Origin: BJGV01 sp964194745
GTDB lineage: Bacteria; Pseudomonadota; Gammaproteobacteria; Burkholderiales; Nitrosomonadaceae
Assembly: GCA_965248035.1 (NCBI GenBank)
Contig: OZ252054.1
Location: 1,116,001-1,180,000, forward strand
Reading direction: 5' to 3'
Length of the DNA: 64,000 bases
Shown here: piece after piece, positions 51,249 through 59,902 of the stretch
Layout: every line of letters begins with the position of its first letter
Position numbering within the stretch: the stretch's first letter is position 1
The notes under the pieces: generated by a model
What the model was told of the DNA's origin: nothing
What the model saw: only the letters and a program-made list of their open reading frames with translations
Databases searched by the model: none
Program-made: the position numbers and the translations under genes

Positions 51249-52166
51249 ATGAATATTATTCTAGTTTCCAGTCATCTGGTAAAGGCAAAAGCCTTGACTT
51301 TCACCAGAAGGCACTTCGTGCTGTTGTTAGGAGCGCTGTTACTTGTTGTTGTGTTGATGGTCTTGGGGCTTAATTATCTTTCGTTGCGATATGTGGACAA
51401 GATCAACAGTCCTTCCTTGCGGGCATTTGTGATGAGCGTGCAGCAGGAGGAGTATAAGAAAAACCAGCAATACATGCGCGATAATTTAAACGCTATGGCA
51501 ATCAAAATGGGTCAGATGCAAGCGCAATTATTGAGACTAGATTCAGTAGGTGAACGACTTGCAGAATTATCTGGCATTGAGCCCAAGGAATTTCTGTTTA
51601 ATCAGATGCCGGGTCAAGGGGGTGCATTATCTACTATACCGCCTCAAGACATTTCTTTTGGTGAGTTTGACAATAAAGTCCATGATTTGTCACGCACATT
51701 AGATGACCGAATGAACAAGTTAGAAACGTTTGATTCTTTGCTAAGGCAAGACAGACTCAAGAAAAAAATGTTGCCTTTCATTATGCCGGTAGAAGTGAAA
51801 TGGTATTCATCTAGTTTTGGTTCCCGTATTGATCACTTTACCGGAAAAAAAGCTTATCATGAGGGAATTGATTTTGTTGCCGAATTTGGGGCGCCTATCA
51901 TAGCTGCTGCAGGTGGTGTGGTGGTTTACTCCGACCTCCATCCTGAATATGGTAATATGATTGCAGTTGATCATGGTAATAATCTTGTCAGCCGCTATGC
52001 ACATGCTTCCAAGCGCTTGGTCCAGTTAGGGCAGGTGGTGAGGCAAGGAGAAAAGATCGCAGAAGTGGGGAACACGGGCCGATCTACTGGACCGCACTTG
52101 CATTTTGAAGTTAGGCGTAAGGGCTTACCACAAAATCCATCACGGTTTCTAAAGAAATCTGATTAA
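51249..52166 (+). CDS. M23 family metallopeptidase (LytM type)
   Basis: Start chosen at the ATG at 51249, preceded by GGAGG 5 bases upstream. 305 residues: cytoplasmic start, one transmembrane helix (HFVLLLGALLLVVVLMVLGL), a coiled-coil linker, and a C-terminal LytM domain with FGSRIDHFTGKKAYHEGIDF (H and D ligands) and GPHLHFEVRRKG (HxH). All Zn ligands appear present, so it may be an active peptidoglycan endopeptidase, or a regulator. Its place between dciA and secA is conserved in betaproteobacteria. Confidence 0.92.
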   Translation: MNIILVSSHLVKAKALTFTRRHFVLLLGALLLVVVLMVLGLNYLSLRYVDKINSPSLRAFVMSVQQEEYKKNQQYMRDNLNAMAIKMGQMQAQLLRLDSVGERLAELSGIEPKEFLFNQMPGQGGALSTIPPQDISFGEFDNKVHDLSRTLDDRMNKLETFDSLLRQDRLKKKMLPFIMPVEVKWYSSSFGSRIDHFTGKKAYHEGIDFVAEFGAPIIAAAGGVVVYSDLHPEYGNMIAVDHGNNLVSRYAHASKRLVQLGQVVRQGEKIAEVGNTGRSTGPHLHFEVRRKGLPQNPSRFLKKSD

Positions 52167-52190
52167 GTCGGATCATGAACTAGCTGTGGC

Positions 52191-52226
52191 GGGGTGAGGC
52201 CAAAAGCCTCACCCCTTGTTTTTTTG
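52191..52226 (+). terminator. Rho-independent terminator after the M23 peptidase gene
   Basis: GGGGTGAGGC-CAAAA-GCCTCACCCC forms a perfect 10-bp stem followed by TTGTTTTTTT. It separates the M23 gene from secA, which must have its own promoter in the remaining about 38 bases or use read-through. Confidence 0.95.
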
Positions 52227-52263
52227 ACGGCAGTTTTTTTAGGTAGAATTCTTTTAATATTTC

Positions 52264-54987
52264 ATGCTTAACACCCTTCTCAAGAAAGTTTTCGGTAGCC
52301 GTAACGATAGGTTGCTCAAGCAATATTTCCAGACTGTTGACACGATTAACACACTGGAATCTACGATTGCAGCACTTACGGATGCTGAATTACGTGCGAA
52401 GACAGACGAATTCAAGCAGCGTTTGAAAGATGGAGAGACTCTTGATGCATTATTGCCAGAAGCCTTTGCAGTAGTACGCGAAGCCAGCATACGGGTTTTG
52501 GGAATGCGCCATTTTGGGGTGCAATTAATCGGTGGCATTGTACTGCACAACGGAAAGATTGCAGAGATGCGAACGGGTGAGGGCAAAACGCTGATGGCGA
52601 CTTTGCCCTCGTATCTTAATGCCCTAGCTGGCAAAGGTTTTCATTTGGTCACGGTGAATGACTATCTAGCTAAGCGTGATTCCGAATGGATGGGGCGAAT
52701 ATATCAATTCTTAGGTCTTACTGTGGGCGTGGTCCTTTCGCATATGGATCATGATAACAAGCAGACTGCTTACCGCGCCGACATTACCTACGGTACTAAC
52801 AACGAGTTTGGTTTTGATTACCTGCGTGACAACATGGTGAACGACCCTGCTGAGCGAGTACAACGTGTACTCAACTATGCCATTGTTGACGAGGTAGATT
52901 CTATTCTGATTGATGAAGCGCGCACCCCACTGATTATTTCAGGTCAGGCGGAAGGCGACACTGAAGTTTACGTTCGTATGAAGGCGCTGATTCCAAAACT
53001 TATTCGTCAGGAGAAAGAAGATGGCCCTGGTGATTTCAGCGTGGATGAGAAATCTCAGCAGGTGTTACTGAGTGAGACAGGCTTCGAACACGCAGAAAAA
53101 ATGCTTGCCCAGGCTGACCTATTGACGACAGGGGCCAGTCTCTATGATCCTACCAACATCAATCTTGTACATCATCTTTATGCAGCACTACGTGCCCACT
53201 CTCTGTTTCATCTTGATCAGCATTATGTAGTACAGAATGGGGAGATAGTGATAGTGGATGAATTTACTGGACGGCTTATGTCTGGTAGGCGTTGGTCGGA
53301 AGGGCTGCACCAAGCGGTAGAGGCTAAGGAAAATGTTCCAATCCAAAAGGAGAACCAGACACTTGCCTCGATTACTTTCCAGAATTATTTTCGCATGTAT
53401 AAAAAACTAGCTGGTATGACAGGTACGGCAGATACTGAAGCTTATGAGTTCCAGCAAATATACGGATTAGAGACCGTAATTATTCCAACTGATCGTCCGA
53501 TGATTCGTGACGACTGTATGGATCAGGTGTTTCGCACTATGGATGAAAAGAACAACGCCATTATTGAGGGGATCAAAGATTGCCACCAGCGCGGACAGCC
53601 GGTTTTGGTTGGAACTACTTCAATTGAAAACAACGAATTGCTGTCTGGGCTGTTAAATCAGAGCAAACTGCCTCATCAGCTACTAAACGCCAAGCAACAC
53701 GCAAGGGAAGCAGAGGTTGTTGCTCAGGCTGGACGCCCGAAGATGATTACGATAGCAACTAACATGGCAGGGCGAGGTACCGATATAGTGTTAGGTGGTA
53801 ACCCAGAGCCTGAGGTTGAGCGTATCAGCTCATACAAGAATACCAGCGATTCTGTCAAAGAAGAGCGCATTGCCAAATTGCGCGAGGAATGGCAACTTCT
53901 CCATGACGAGGTGCTGAAACAAGGAGGGCTGCACATCATTGGTACTGAGCGACATGAGTCTCGCCGGGTGGATAACCAGTTACGTGGGCGGTCTGGGCGT
54001 CAGGGTGACCCCGGTTCCAGCCGTTTTTATCTTTCACTTGAAGACTCACTTTTGCGCATCTTTGCGTCTGATCGTGTAGCCAGTATCATGCAACGTCTTA
54101 ACATGCCAGAGGGAGAAGCCATTGAGCATCCGTGGGTCACCCGAGCAATTGAGAATGCACAACGTAAAGTGGAAGCTCGCAATTTTGATATACGCAAGCA
54201 ATTGCTTGAGTACGATGATGTCGCCAATGATCAACGCAATGTGATTTATCAGCAACGAAATGAATTACTAGAGTCGCACGACATTTCTGAAACTATTACA
54301 GCAATGCGTGGGGACGTGTTGGATAATCTTGTCGGTTTCCATATACCACCGGAGAGTATTGAGGAACAGTGGGAAGTTCCAGGGCTAGAAAAGGCTCTTG
54401 CCTCAGAATATCAATTGCAGCTGCCGTTGCAGGAATGGTTGGAAAAAGAATCTGAGCTGAATGAGGAAAACCTGAGCCAGCGTGTTACTGAAATAGCAAA
54501 CGAACATTATCAGGATAAAGTGGATAAGGTTGGTGCTGATATTATGCATCAGTACGAGCGAGCGGTGATGCTGAAGAGTCTCGATATTCATTGGCGTGAG
54601 CACTTGGCAGCCTTGGATCACCTGCGCCAGGGTATCCATTTGCGCGGTTATGCACAAAAGAATCCAAAGCAGGAATACAAACGTGAAGCCTTTGACCTAT
54701 TCGCCACTATGCTAGATGAGATTAAATCCGAGGTTACTAAGATACTCATGATGGTGCAGATTAGAAGCGAGCAGCAAGTGGAAGCAGCTTCTGAAGCGCC
54801 ACGATCACCAGTGAACGTGCAATATCACCACGCGACTTATGAGAAGGCGTTAGGTGAAGATGAGGGTAGTGACGGTCAAGAAACGCACCAGCCGTTTGTG
54901 CGCCAAGGTGAAAAGATTGGCCGTAATGAGCCATGTCCATGTGGTTCAGGGAAAAAATACAAGCAATGTCACGGAAAACTGGCCTAA
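52264..54987 (+). CDS. secA: Preprotein translocase ATPase SecA
   Basis: SecA drives proteins through SecYEG. At 907 residues it is full length. Visible are Walker A MRTGEGKTLMATLPSYLN, DEVDSILIDEARTPLIISG (Walker B and DEAD-like motif), GTNNEFGFDYLRDNM, ATNMAGRGTDIVLGGNP, QLRGRSGRQGDPGSSRFYLS, and the C-terminal SecB/Zn-binding tail PCPCGSGKKYKQCHG. No secM-like leader is seen. Confidence 0.98.
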   Translation: MLNTLLKKVFGSRNDRLLKQYFQTVDTINTLESTIAALTDAELRAKTDEFKQRLKDGETLDALLPEAFAVVREASIRVLGMRHFGVQLIGGIVLHNGKIAEMRTGEGKTLMATLPSYLNALAGKGFHLVTVNDYLAKRDSEWMGRIYQFLGLTVGVVLSHMDHDNKQTAYRADITYGTNNEFGFDYLRDNMVNDPAERVQRVLNYAIVDEVDSILIDEARTPLIISGQAEGDTEVYVRMKALIPKLIRQEKEDGPGDFSVDEKSQQVLLSETGFEHAEKMLAQADLLTTGASLYDPTNINLVHHLYAALRAHSLFHLDQHYVVQNGEIVIVDEFTGRLMSGRRWSEGLHQAVEAKENVPIQKENQTLASITFQNYFRMYKKLAGMTGTADTEAYEFQQIYGLETVIIPTDRPMIRDDCMDQVFRTMDEKNNAIIEGIKDCHQRGQPVLVGTTSIENNELLSGLLNQSKLPHQLLNAKQHAREAEVVAQAGRPKMITIATNMAGRGTDIVLGGNPEPEVERISSYKNTSDSVKEERIAKLREEWQLLHDEVLKQGGLHIIGTERHESRRVDNQLRGRSGRQGDPGSSRFYLSLEDSLLRIFASDRVASIMQRLNMPEGEAIEHPWVTRAIENAQRKVEARNFDIRKQLLEYDDVANDQRNVIYQQRNELLESHDISETITAMRGDVLDNLVGFHIPPESIEEQWEVPGLEKALASEYQLQLPLQEWLEKESELNEENLSQRVTEIANEHYQDKVDKVGADIMHQYERAVMLKSLDIHWREHLAALDHLRQGIHLRGYAQKNPKQEYKREAFDLFATMLDEIKSEVTKILMMVQIRSEQQVEAASEAPRSPVNVQYHHATYEKALGEDEGSDGQETHQPFVRQGEKIGRNEPCPCGSGKKYKQCHGKLA

Positions 54988-55079
54988 TTACTTTAGTTTT
55001 TTTATGGTACTAACACTTAGAGTATTCTACCTGCCTTTGGATACAAATTGCATCAATAACATATCCAGAGAACATAGCT

Positions 55080-55108
55080 AAAAAAAAGCCCTGCAAGTAG
55101 CAGGGCTT
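55080..55108 (-). terminator. Terminator of the vWA-OmpA lipoprotein gene
   Basis: On the minus strand AAGCCCTGC-TACTT-GCAGGGCTT followed by TTTTTT. It lies 30 bases downstream of the stop at 55138 and is also positioned to stop transcription from secA (the A run on the plus strand precedes it, so activity there would be weaker). Confidence 0.9.
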
Positions 55109-55137
55109 CAAACTATTTCTATTCTATTTCGACTAGA

Positions 55138-56292
55138 TCATTTCCGTACACCGGCAATCTCGATCTCAACGCGACGGTCAGGTTGCAGGCAGGAAATCAG
55201 TTTTTTAGTTGACATGCCTTTTTCGATACATGTAGTTCCAGTTACCGGATTAGCCTCGCCTTTTCCATCAACAAAAATGTTGCTGGCATCAACACCCTTC
55301 GCTACTAGGTACTTCTTAACTGCGTTGGCGCGACGAACAGAGAGCCGTTTGTTGTAATCTTCAGAACCAATGCGGTCAGTGTAACCAACAGCAACGATTA
55401 CATCATATTTAACGCTCCCGAGTCTAGCCATCAGGTTATCCAGTGATTGTTTGCCTTTCGATTTCAGCACGGCCTTATCAAAATCAAACAACGCATCTGC
55501 GGAGAAAGTAATTTTATCGGGAGAGGTGTCAACACGAACAGCGGTATCTGACACAGGTCCGAGAAGGGTTTTAATCACGTAAGCGGCCATAGTCTTAGGT
55601 GAAACAATATCCATGGCATTAGTTGCAAAACCACAGCCTCCGATCGTGGCAAGTTCATTCATAAAATCCTCTGCACCTGGTTCGTTGCCGATTTGGATGG
55701 GGTAAATGCACAGCCTATTGCCAAGTTGGTCTTTCGCCTTTTTAGCGGCAGCAATGGCACCATCCCTGCCGCCATTACCGCCAGCAGTATGACTCACAGC
55801 TGATATACCATCACTGACGATAAACATTGCTATTTGTCCAAGCCCTAGCCCTGTCAGAAGTTTGCTGTTAGCGGTATTGATACCCGCGCCCATGGGAGTC
55901 GGGCCGCCTGAACATGTAAGTTTGGCTATGCCCCCACCAAGGCCATCCCGATTGTATGGTGCTAATCCGTAGAGCACATCAGCCTTGTTATAGCAACTCC
56001 CGCTGAAAGCCGCTAGACCTGAATTAAAGTCTAATTGAGGAATTGTTTGATTCATGTTTGATAGCGTCTTTGTCGCCATATCTAGCTTAGAATGCCCCAT
56101 GTTCATGTGTTGGCCGCTCATTGATGACGAGGCATCCTGAACAATCACAAAGGTATCAGCCTTTTTGCCATACTGTGCAGTACTTAGCTGTACCGCGTTA
56201 AAGCCCCCACCGGAAGGTGCTGGTGGAGTCGAACAACCCACTAGCACAGTAGCCGATGCTGCTAAAACAATTGCCCAAATATTATTTTTCAT
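55138..56292 (-). CDS. Lipoprotein with von Willebrand A-like domain and OmpA C-terminal domain
   Basis: 384 residues. Signal peptide with lipobox LVGC (Cys20). Residues about 45-240 form a vWA-like domain: the MIDAS start DASSSMS (Asp53, Ser55, Ser57) and a later FIVSDGISAV. Residues about 275-382 are an OmpA/peptidoglycan-binding domain (FDFDKAVLKSKGKQSLDNL; YTDRIGSEDYNKRLSVRRA). The protein is therefore anchored in the outer membrane and tied to peptidoglycan, with a metal-dependent protein-binding module between. It is monocistronic. Role unknown. Confidence 0.88.
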   Translation of the reverse strand: MKNNIWAIVLAASATVLVGCSTPPAPSGGGFNAVQLSTAQYGKKADTFVIVQDASSSMSGQHMNMGHSKLDMATKTLSNMNQTIPQLDFNSGLAAFSGSCYNKADVLYGLAPYNRDGLGGGIAKLTCSGGPTPMGAGINTANSKLLTGLGLGQIAMFIVSDGISAVSHTAGGNGGRDGAIAAAKKAKDQLGNRLCIYPIQIGNEPGAEDFMNELATIGGCGFATNAMDIVSPKTMAAYVIKTLLGPVSDTAVRVDTSPDKITFSADALFDFDKAVLKSKGKQSLDNLMARLGSVKYDVIVAVGYTDRIGSEDYNKRLSVRRANAVKKYLVAKGVDASNIFVDGKGEANPVTGTTCIEKGMSTKKLISCLQPDRRVEIEIAGVRK

Positions 56293-56717
56293 TTCAGCTC
56301 CCCTTTGATAAAAGTTTGTCTTCCGTATCTTGTAGCAGAAAACTAAGCAGTCATTTCACTTAAGTCAAGAAACAGTAGAACCCAAACTAGTAATTCCTGA
56401 GAAATTATAGTACTAGATATCATTATGATCATCAAGTGATATTTATAGGAGTTGGCTGACAGGTTATTACGTTTTGAACAGGCTGAAAGAACAAGCGTCA
56501 TCAATTTACCAACAGATTCCACAAGATTTACGTACGCTGTTTACATTAATAAGGTATGGAAAGATCTTTCCAGGAATTGCTAGATAGATACAGCGATCAA
56601 GTAAACGATGTATTTAGTTCAGATTAGCTAAGTTTTTACTGGTGGCCACAGCGCGTATATGACCCTAGTAGACGATAAATGTGAAACTACAGGTTAGGAG
56701 GAGCAGTTTGAGATTAA
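56293..56717. other. 425-base gene-free stretch
   Basis: Holds the leftward promoter of the vWA-OmpA gene. No open frame of useful length, repeat or hairpin is evident. The next gene on this strand ends at 56718. Confidence 0.4.
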
Positions 56718-57815
56718 CTAAAGTTTGAAGCCGGTACCAACCAATTTTGCCGAAATGATCCTGTAAGAAAATTCTGCTGGCGACAAGCTGTCCTGTTGTT
56801 TTCCGCTAATTTCAGCGTGGGGATACATGAAAAACGGTAGCCTGCCCACAACGCTGTTGTTTGCCAGTTTGATGTCATCGCCATGATTAAACGTTACCCA
56901 GTTCATCTCCCACGAACCAAACAGTTTTTCTCTCAGCGAAACTACCTTAGGATGATTGTGTGTCAATTTTTCATCTAGTATTAACTGGTGTACGTCTGCG
57001 GGATCTACCGGCACCCAGCCCAAGCCAGTGAGATAAAATTCCGCACGGCAATGTTGTGCATAACTTAGATCACCAAACTTACCCAGACACTTGTATGTCA
57101 CTGATTCATCTATGCGGATTCCGTACTGATTTCGTGCCGGAACACCTGCAGCGCGTGCTAAACCCACAAACAGCGTATTGAGATCAGCGGACTTGCCACC
57201 CAAATTATTTTTTTCTAGCATGGATTTGATGTCACCTCGCCCGCAGCCACGCGTTGCCTGATCGCGATAGGCATTATCGACCACCCAGTTGTAAATAGCG
57301 CGAGCCTTTTCTAGAGGAGTCTGGGCGTTGGCGATTTTAGTGATAGACAAAGCAGTCATACGCACAATGCCGTTTAGTGGAGCATGCTTAGTGGGTCGGA
57401 GGAAGCGTTTTATATTCGCCGGGATTTTGCTCTTGCCTTTTTCAGAATAATTGCGCAAATCGACAGAGCGATCACGGGTTTTGACTACGCTGCTTACCGT
57501 CACTCTACGCGGGCCACTGCCACGCCACTCAGCGTGAAATACTGGGAAAGCTGTTTTAGGAATGGTGTAAAATTTAGCTGTTTTAGCATTTCCACTCCAC
57601 ACGCTGCCTTGAGTAAACTGGTGAGGCGTATCGGCTGTGTCCGGTAATGGCAGCCATAGAAGTGCTCTTTTGCCTTTTGTTGGAAGGTTGACTTGGTAAG
57701 TCAGGCGATAGCTATTCCACTTTGAAAGATTAGCTTGCTTGCCAAAAACTGATGGCGCAATTGGAAATAAGGCGGCACTTGCCCCGGCTAATTTGATAAA
57801 ATCTCTGCGCTGCAT
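56718..57815 (-). CDS. Tat-exported transglutaminase-like protein with Ser at the catalytic Cys position
   Basis: 365 residues. Twin-arginine signal MQRRDFIKLAGASAALFPIA, cleavage near VFG. The transglutaminase-like core is clear: ARAIYNWVVDNAYRDQATRG, LGGKSADLNTLFVGLARAAG, YAQHCRAEFYL and LGWVPVDPADV. The expected Cys-His-Asp triad appears as Ser209, His255 and Asp271; Ser209 is a TCC codon at 57191-57189. In family members I recall, this position is Cys (GKCADLN). So it may be a non-catalytic or altered enzyme. It stands alone between the vWA-OmpA gene and a flavoprotein. Confidence 0.88.
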   Translation of the reverse strand: MQRRDFIKLAGASAALFPIAPSVFGKQANLSKWNSYRLTYQVNLPTKGKRALLWLPLPDTADTPHQFTQGSVWSGNAKTAKFYTIPKTAFPVFHAEWRGSGPRRVTVSSVVKTRDRSVDLRNYSEKGKSKIPANIKRFLRPTKHAPLNGIVRMTALSITKIANAQTPLEKARAIYNWVVDNAYRDQATRGCGRGDIKSMLEKNNLGGKSADLNTLFVGLARAAGVPARNQYGIRIDESVTYKCLGKFGDLSYAQHCRAEFYLTGLGWVPVDPADVHQLILDEKLTHNHPKVVSLREKLFGSWEMNWVTFNHGDDIKLANNSVVGRLPFFMYPHAEISGKQQDSLSPAEFSYRIISAKLVGTGFKL

Positions 57816-58104
57816 AATTCTTCTCCTATCAGTGAAACTCAGTCCAAAAAGTAGAAGTATGAATTCATTTCCGCATAAATATGAATCTAACCCCGCCTGT
57901 AGGTTATGTCAATTCTTGCCATTCACGTGCAATGATAAGCGCTACTGAATAGCCTTTATTTTAAAGATCAATATTGTTATTGGCGTACGATAAAATATAG
58001 GTACATGATTTTTATTCTTTTCCTAAAAACAACTCAAATCCTAGTCAATTAGGACGACTCAGTAAATCTGTCTGAGTAAGTTTGCGCTACTCCAAAAATT
58101 GGAA
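57816..58104. other. Gene-free stretch upstream of the transglutaminase-like gene
   Basis: About 289 bases, AT-rich in the right half. It carries the promoter of the Tat protein gene. No repeat or hairpin noted. Confidence 0.4.
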
Positions 58105-59259
58105 TTACTCCATTACTGGCGGCAACTGTTTGACAAGTAAGTTCTTTTCCTTAGTTGCCACACCTAACAGTGCATAACCGAGAAGCTTGTTTTCCACGTC
58201 TTGGAATAACGCCTTTACACTATCTTGAGCTTCCTCGACCTGCCATTCACCTTTTGCCCCGGGGTTAGGCGGCGAAACGACGGTTGGGCATGCTGGGGTT
58301 TTTACCAACACTGGCATAGCTGGGTAGCGTGCCTGGGTTGGTTTGTTAGCTAGGGTCGCTGCAAGGGCGCGTGCTGCGTGCATAATCGGCATAACGAACG
58401 GGAGTACCCTGCCATCAACCTCTGCACAGTCCCCTAAAGCGTAAACGTCTTCGTAACTAGTTTGCAGCGATTGGTTTACTACAATGCCTCGATTTACCTT
58501 GATACCTGCTGTTTTCGCAAGATCAATGCGCGGTACTAGTCCTACTGCTGTCAATAAAATATCTGCTTTTATGGTTTCCCCATTAGTAAAAGTTAGTTGT
58601 AATTTTTCTCCTGATTTTTCAACACGTTGAGTAGTTGTATCCATATGAAAAACTACACCGGCAGCTTCTAACCTGCGTTGCAGGAAAATGCCGCCTGCTT
58701 GAGGTAGCAATCTGCCCAGAGGCTGAGCACTAATGTCGATCACGCGCACGTGGTAACCTGCTACAGTAAGATCGTTAGCAAATTCACAACCAATCAGCCC
58801 GGCACCGAGAAGAGCTATTTCCTTTTTTATTTCCAGCGCATCACGGAAGCGATGATAATCGTCTAGATCGTTTACAGACAGTATTTCTTCTGTTCCATCC
58901 CCCTCTAGAGGGAGGCGAATCTGATCTGCGCCTAAGGCCAGAACAAGTTGATCGTAGTTTAGTTTTTCACCATCTTGTAAGACTAGATTTTTGTTCGATG
59001 GATCGATAGATATCACCCGACTATAAGGGCGTATTATTGCCTTCATTTGATCGGCCATATGCTCTGCGCTGCTATTCAGGAGTGATGCAGGTGTCTTACC
59101 TGTAGCCAAAGCGTTCGACAGCATTGGTTTGGTGTAGAATCCACCATGGTCCGCAGAAAGAATTAGTACAGGTGCCTCAACATCAAATTTGCGAAACTCA
59201 CGAATTACAGAGTAGCCCGCAAGCCCGCTGCCGATAATAACTATAGGCTTTCGATTCAT
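58105..59259 (-). CDS. FAD-dependent pyridine nucleotide oxidoreductase, rubredoxin-reductase like
   Basis: 384 residues. N-terminal FAD-binding IVIIGSGLAGYSVIREFRK, NAD-binding IALLGAGLIGCEFANDL near residue 145, and the C-terminal FAD motif VYALGDCAEVDGR. The overall shape and the C-terminal domain with VKTPACPTVVSPPNPGAKG match rubredoxin-NAD reductases (RubB/AlkT type). Rubredoxin (37221-37409) would be its partner; both may take part in oxygen or peroxide detoxification. Partner choice is inference. Confidence 0.85.
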   Translation of the reverse strand: MNRKPIVIIGSGLAGYSVIREFRKFDVEAPVLILSADHGGFYTKPMLSNALATGKTPASLLNSSAEHMADQMKAIIRPYSRVISIDPSNKNLVLQDGEKLNYDQLVLALGADQIRLPLEGDGTEEILSVNDLDDYHRFRDALEIKKEIALLGAGLIGCEFANDLTVAGYHVRVIDISAQPLGRLLPQAGGIFLQRRLEAAGVVFHMDTTTQRVEKSGEKLQLTFTNGETIKADILLTAVGLVPRIDLAKTAGIKVNRGIVVNQSLQTSYEDVYALGDCAEVDGRVLPFVMPIMHAARALAATLANKPTQARYPAMPVLVKTPACPTVVSPPNPGAKGEWQVEEAQDSVKALFQDVENKLLGYALLGVATKEKNLLVKQLPPVME

Positions 59260-59377
59260 ATTTAAATTTATATCAACTCGAAACCAGTCTTGTCTTTACC
59301 ACAGTCAAGGCGGAAGCTGTTTACCAAGTCTGCTCGATTATCATATTTTGTATCACAAGAAAATCGAGGCTACTTGA

Positions 59378-59782
59378 TTATGCTGTTGCCCTTCGCTTAA
59401 GTGCATATTTTTGTACGACATTTAGCAGGCTTTCTTTGGTGAAAGGTTTGGTCAAATATTCATCGGATCCGACCATTCTGCCACGAGCTCGATCAAATAA
59501 TCCATCCTTACTTGAGAGCATGATGACGGGAGTATGTTGAAAATGGGAGTTTCTCTTAATTAAAGAGCAAGTTTGATAGCCATCAAGACGTGGCATCATT
59601 ATGTCAACGAAAATAACATCAGGATGACTGTCAATTATTTTAGCCATCGCGTCAAATCCATCTGCAGCTAAAATTATTTCGCACTTAGACTGGGAGAGAA
59701 AAATTTCTGCGCTGCGTCGGATAGTATTGCTGTCATCGATCACCATGACTTTAACACCTGACAAATCATCGGTATCGTCCAT
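59378..59782 (-). CDS. Response regulator, PilG-like single receiver domain
   Basis: 134 residues, CheY-like. Phospho-acceptor Asp in VIFVDIMMPRLDGYQT (about residue 60), acidic pair in KVMVIDDSN, Lys in YLTKPFTKES. The phrase SNTIRRSAEIFLSQSKCEII and the DGLFDRARGRMVGSDEYLTK region are typical of PilG of the type IV pilus Chp system. It lies alone; pilH, pilI and pilJ are not adjacent. In many relatives pilG follows a rubredoxin gene; here it follows the reductase. Confidence 0.85.
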   Translation of the reverse strand: MDDTDDLSGVKVMVIDDSNTIRRSAEIFLSQSKCEIILAADGFDAMAKIIDSHPDVIFVDIMMPRLDGYQTCSLIKRNSHFQHTPVIMLSSKDGLFDRARGRMVGSDEYLTKPFTKESLLNVVQKYALKRRATA

Positions 59783-59902
59783 TTTTGCTCCTTAGATTCT
59801 TTGAATGTGGTCGCTTATTCTTGGTGACTTCCTTCTTTTAAGCATATCAGCCTTGTGGCGTTAGGTAAAATTCTATGAGTAATGGGTTGAAAATTCCTGT
59901 AA

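Noticed and set aside
52167..52263. SecM-like arrest leader for secA
   Set aside because: No short exported frame with an arrest motif is present; a terminator and a short gap fill this region.
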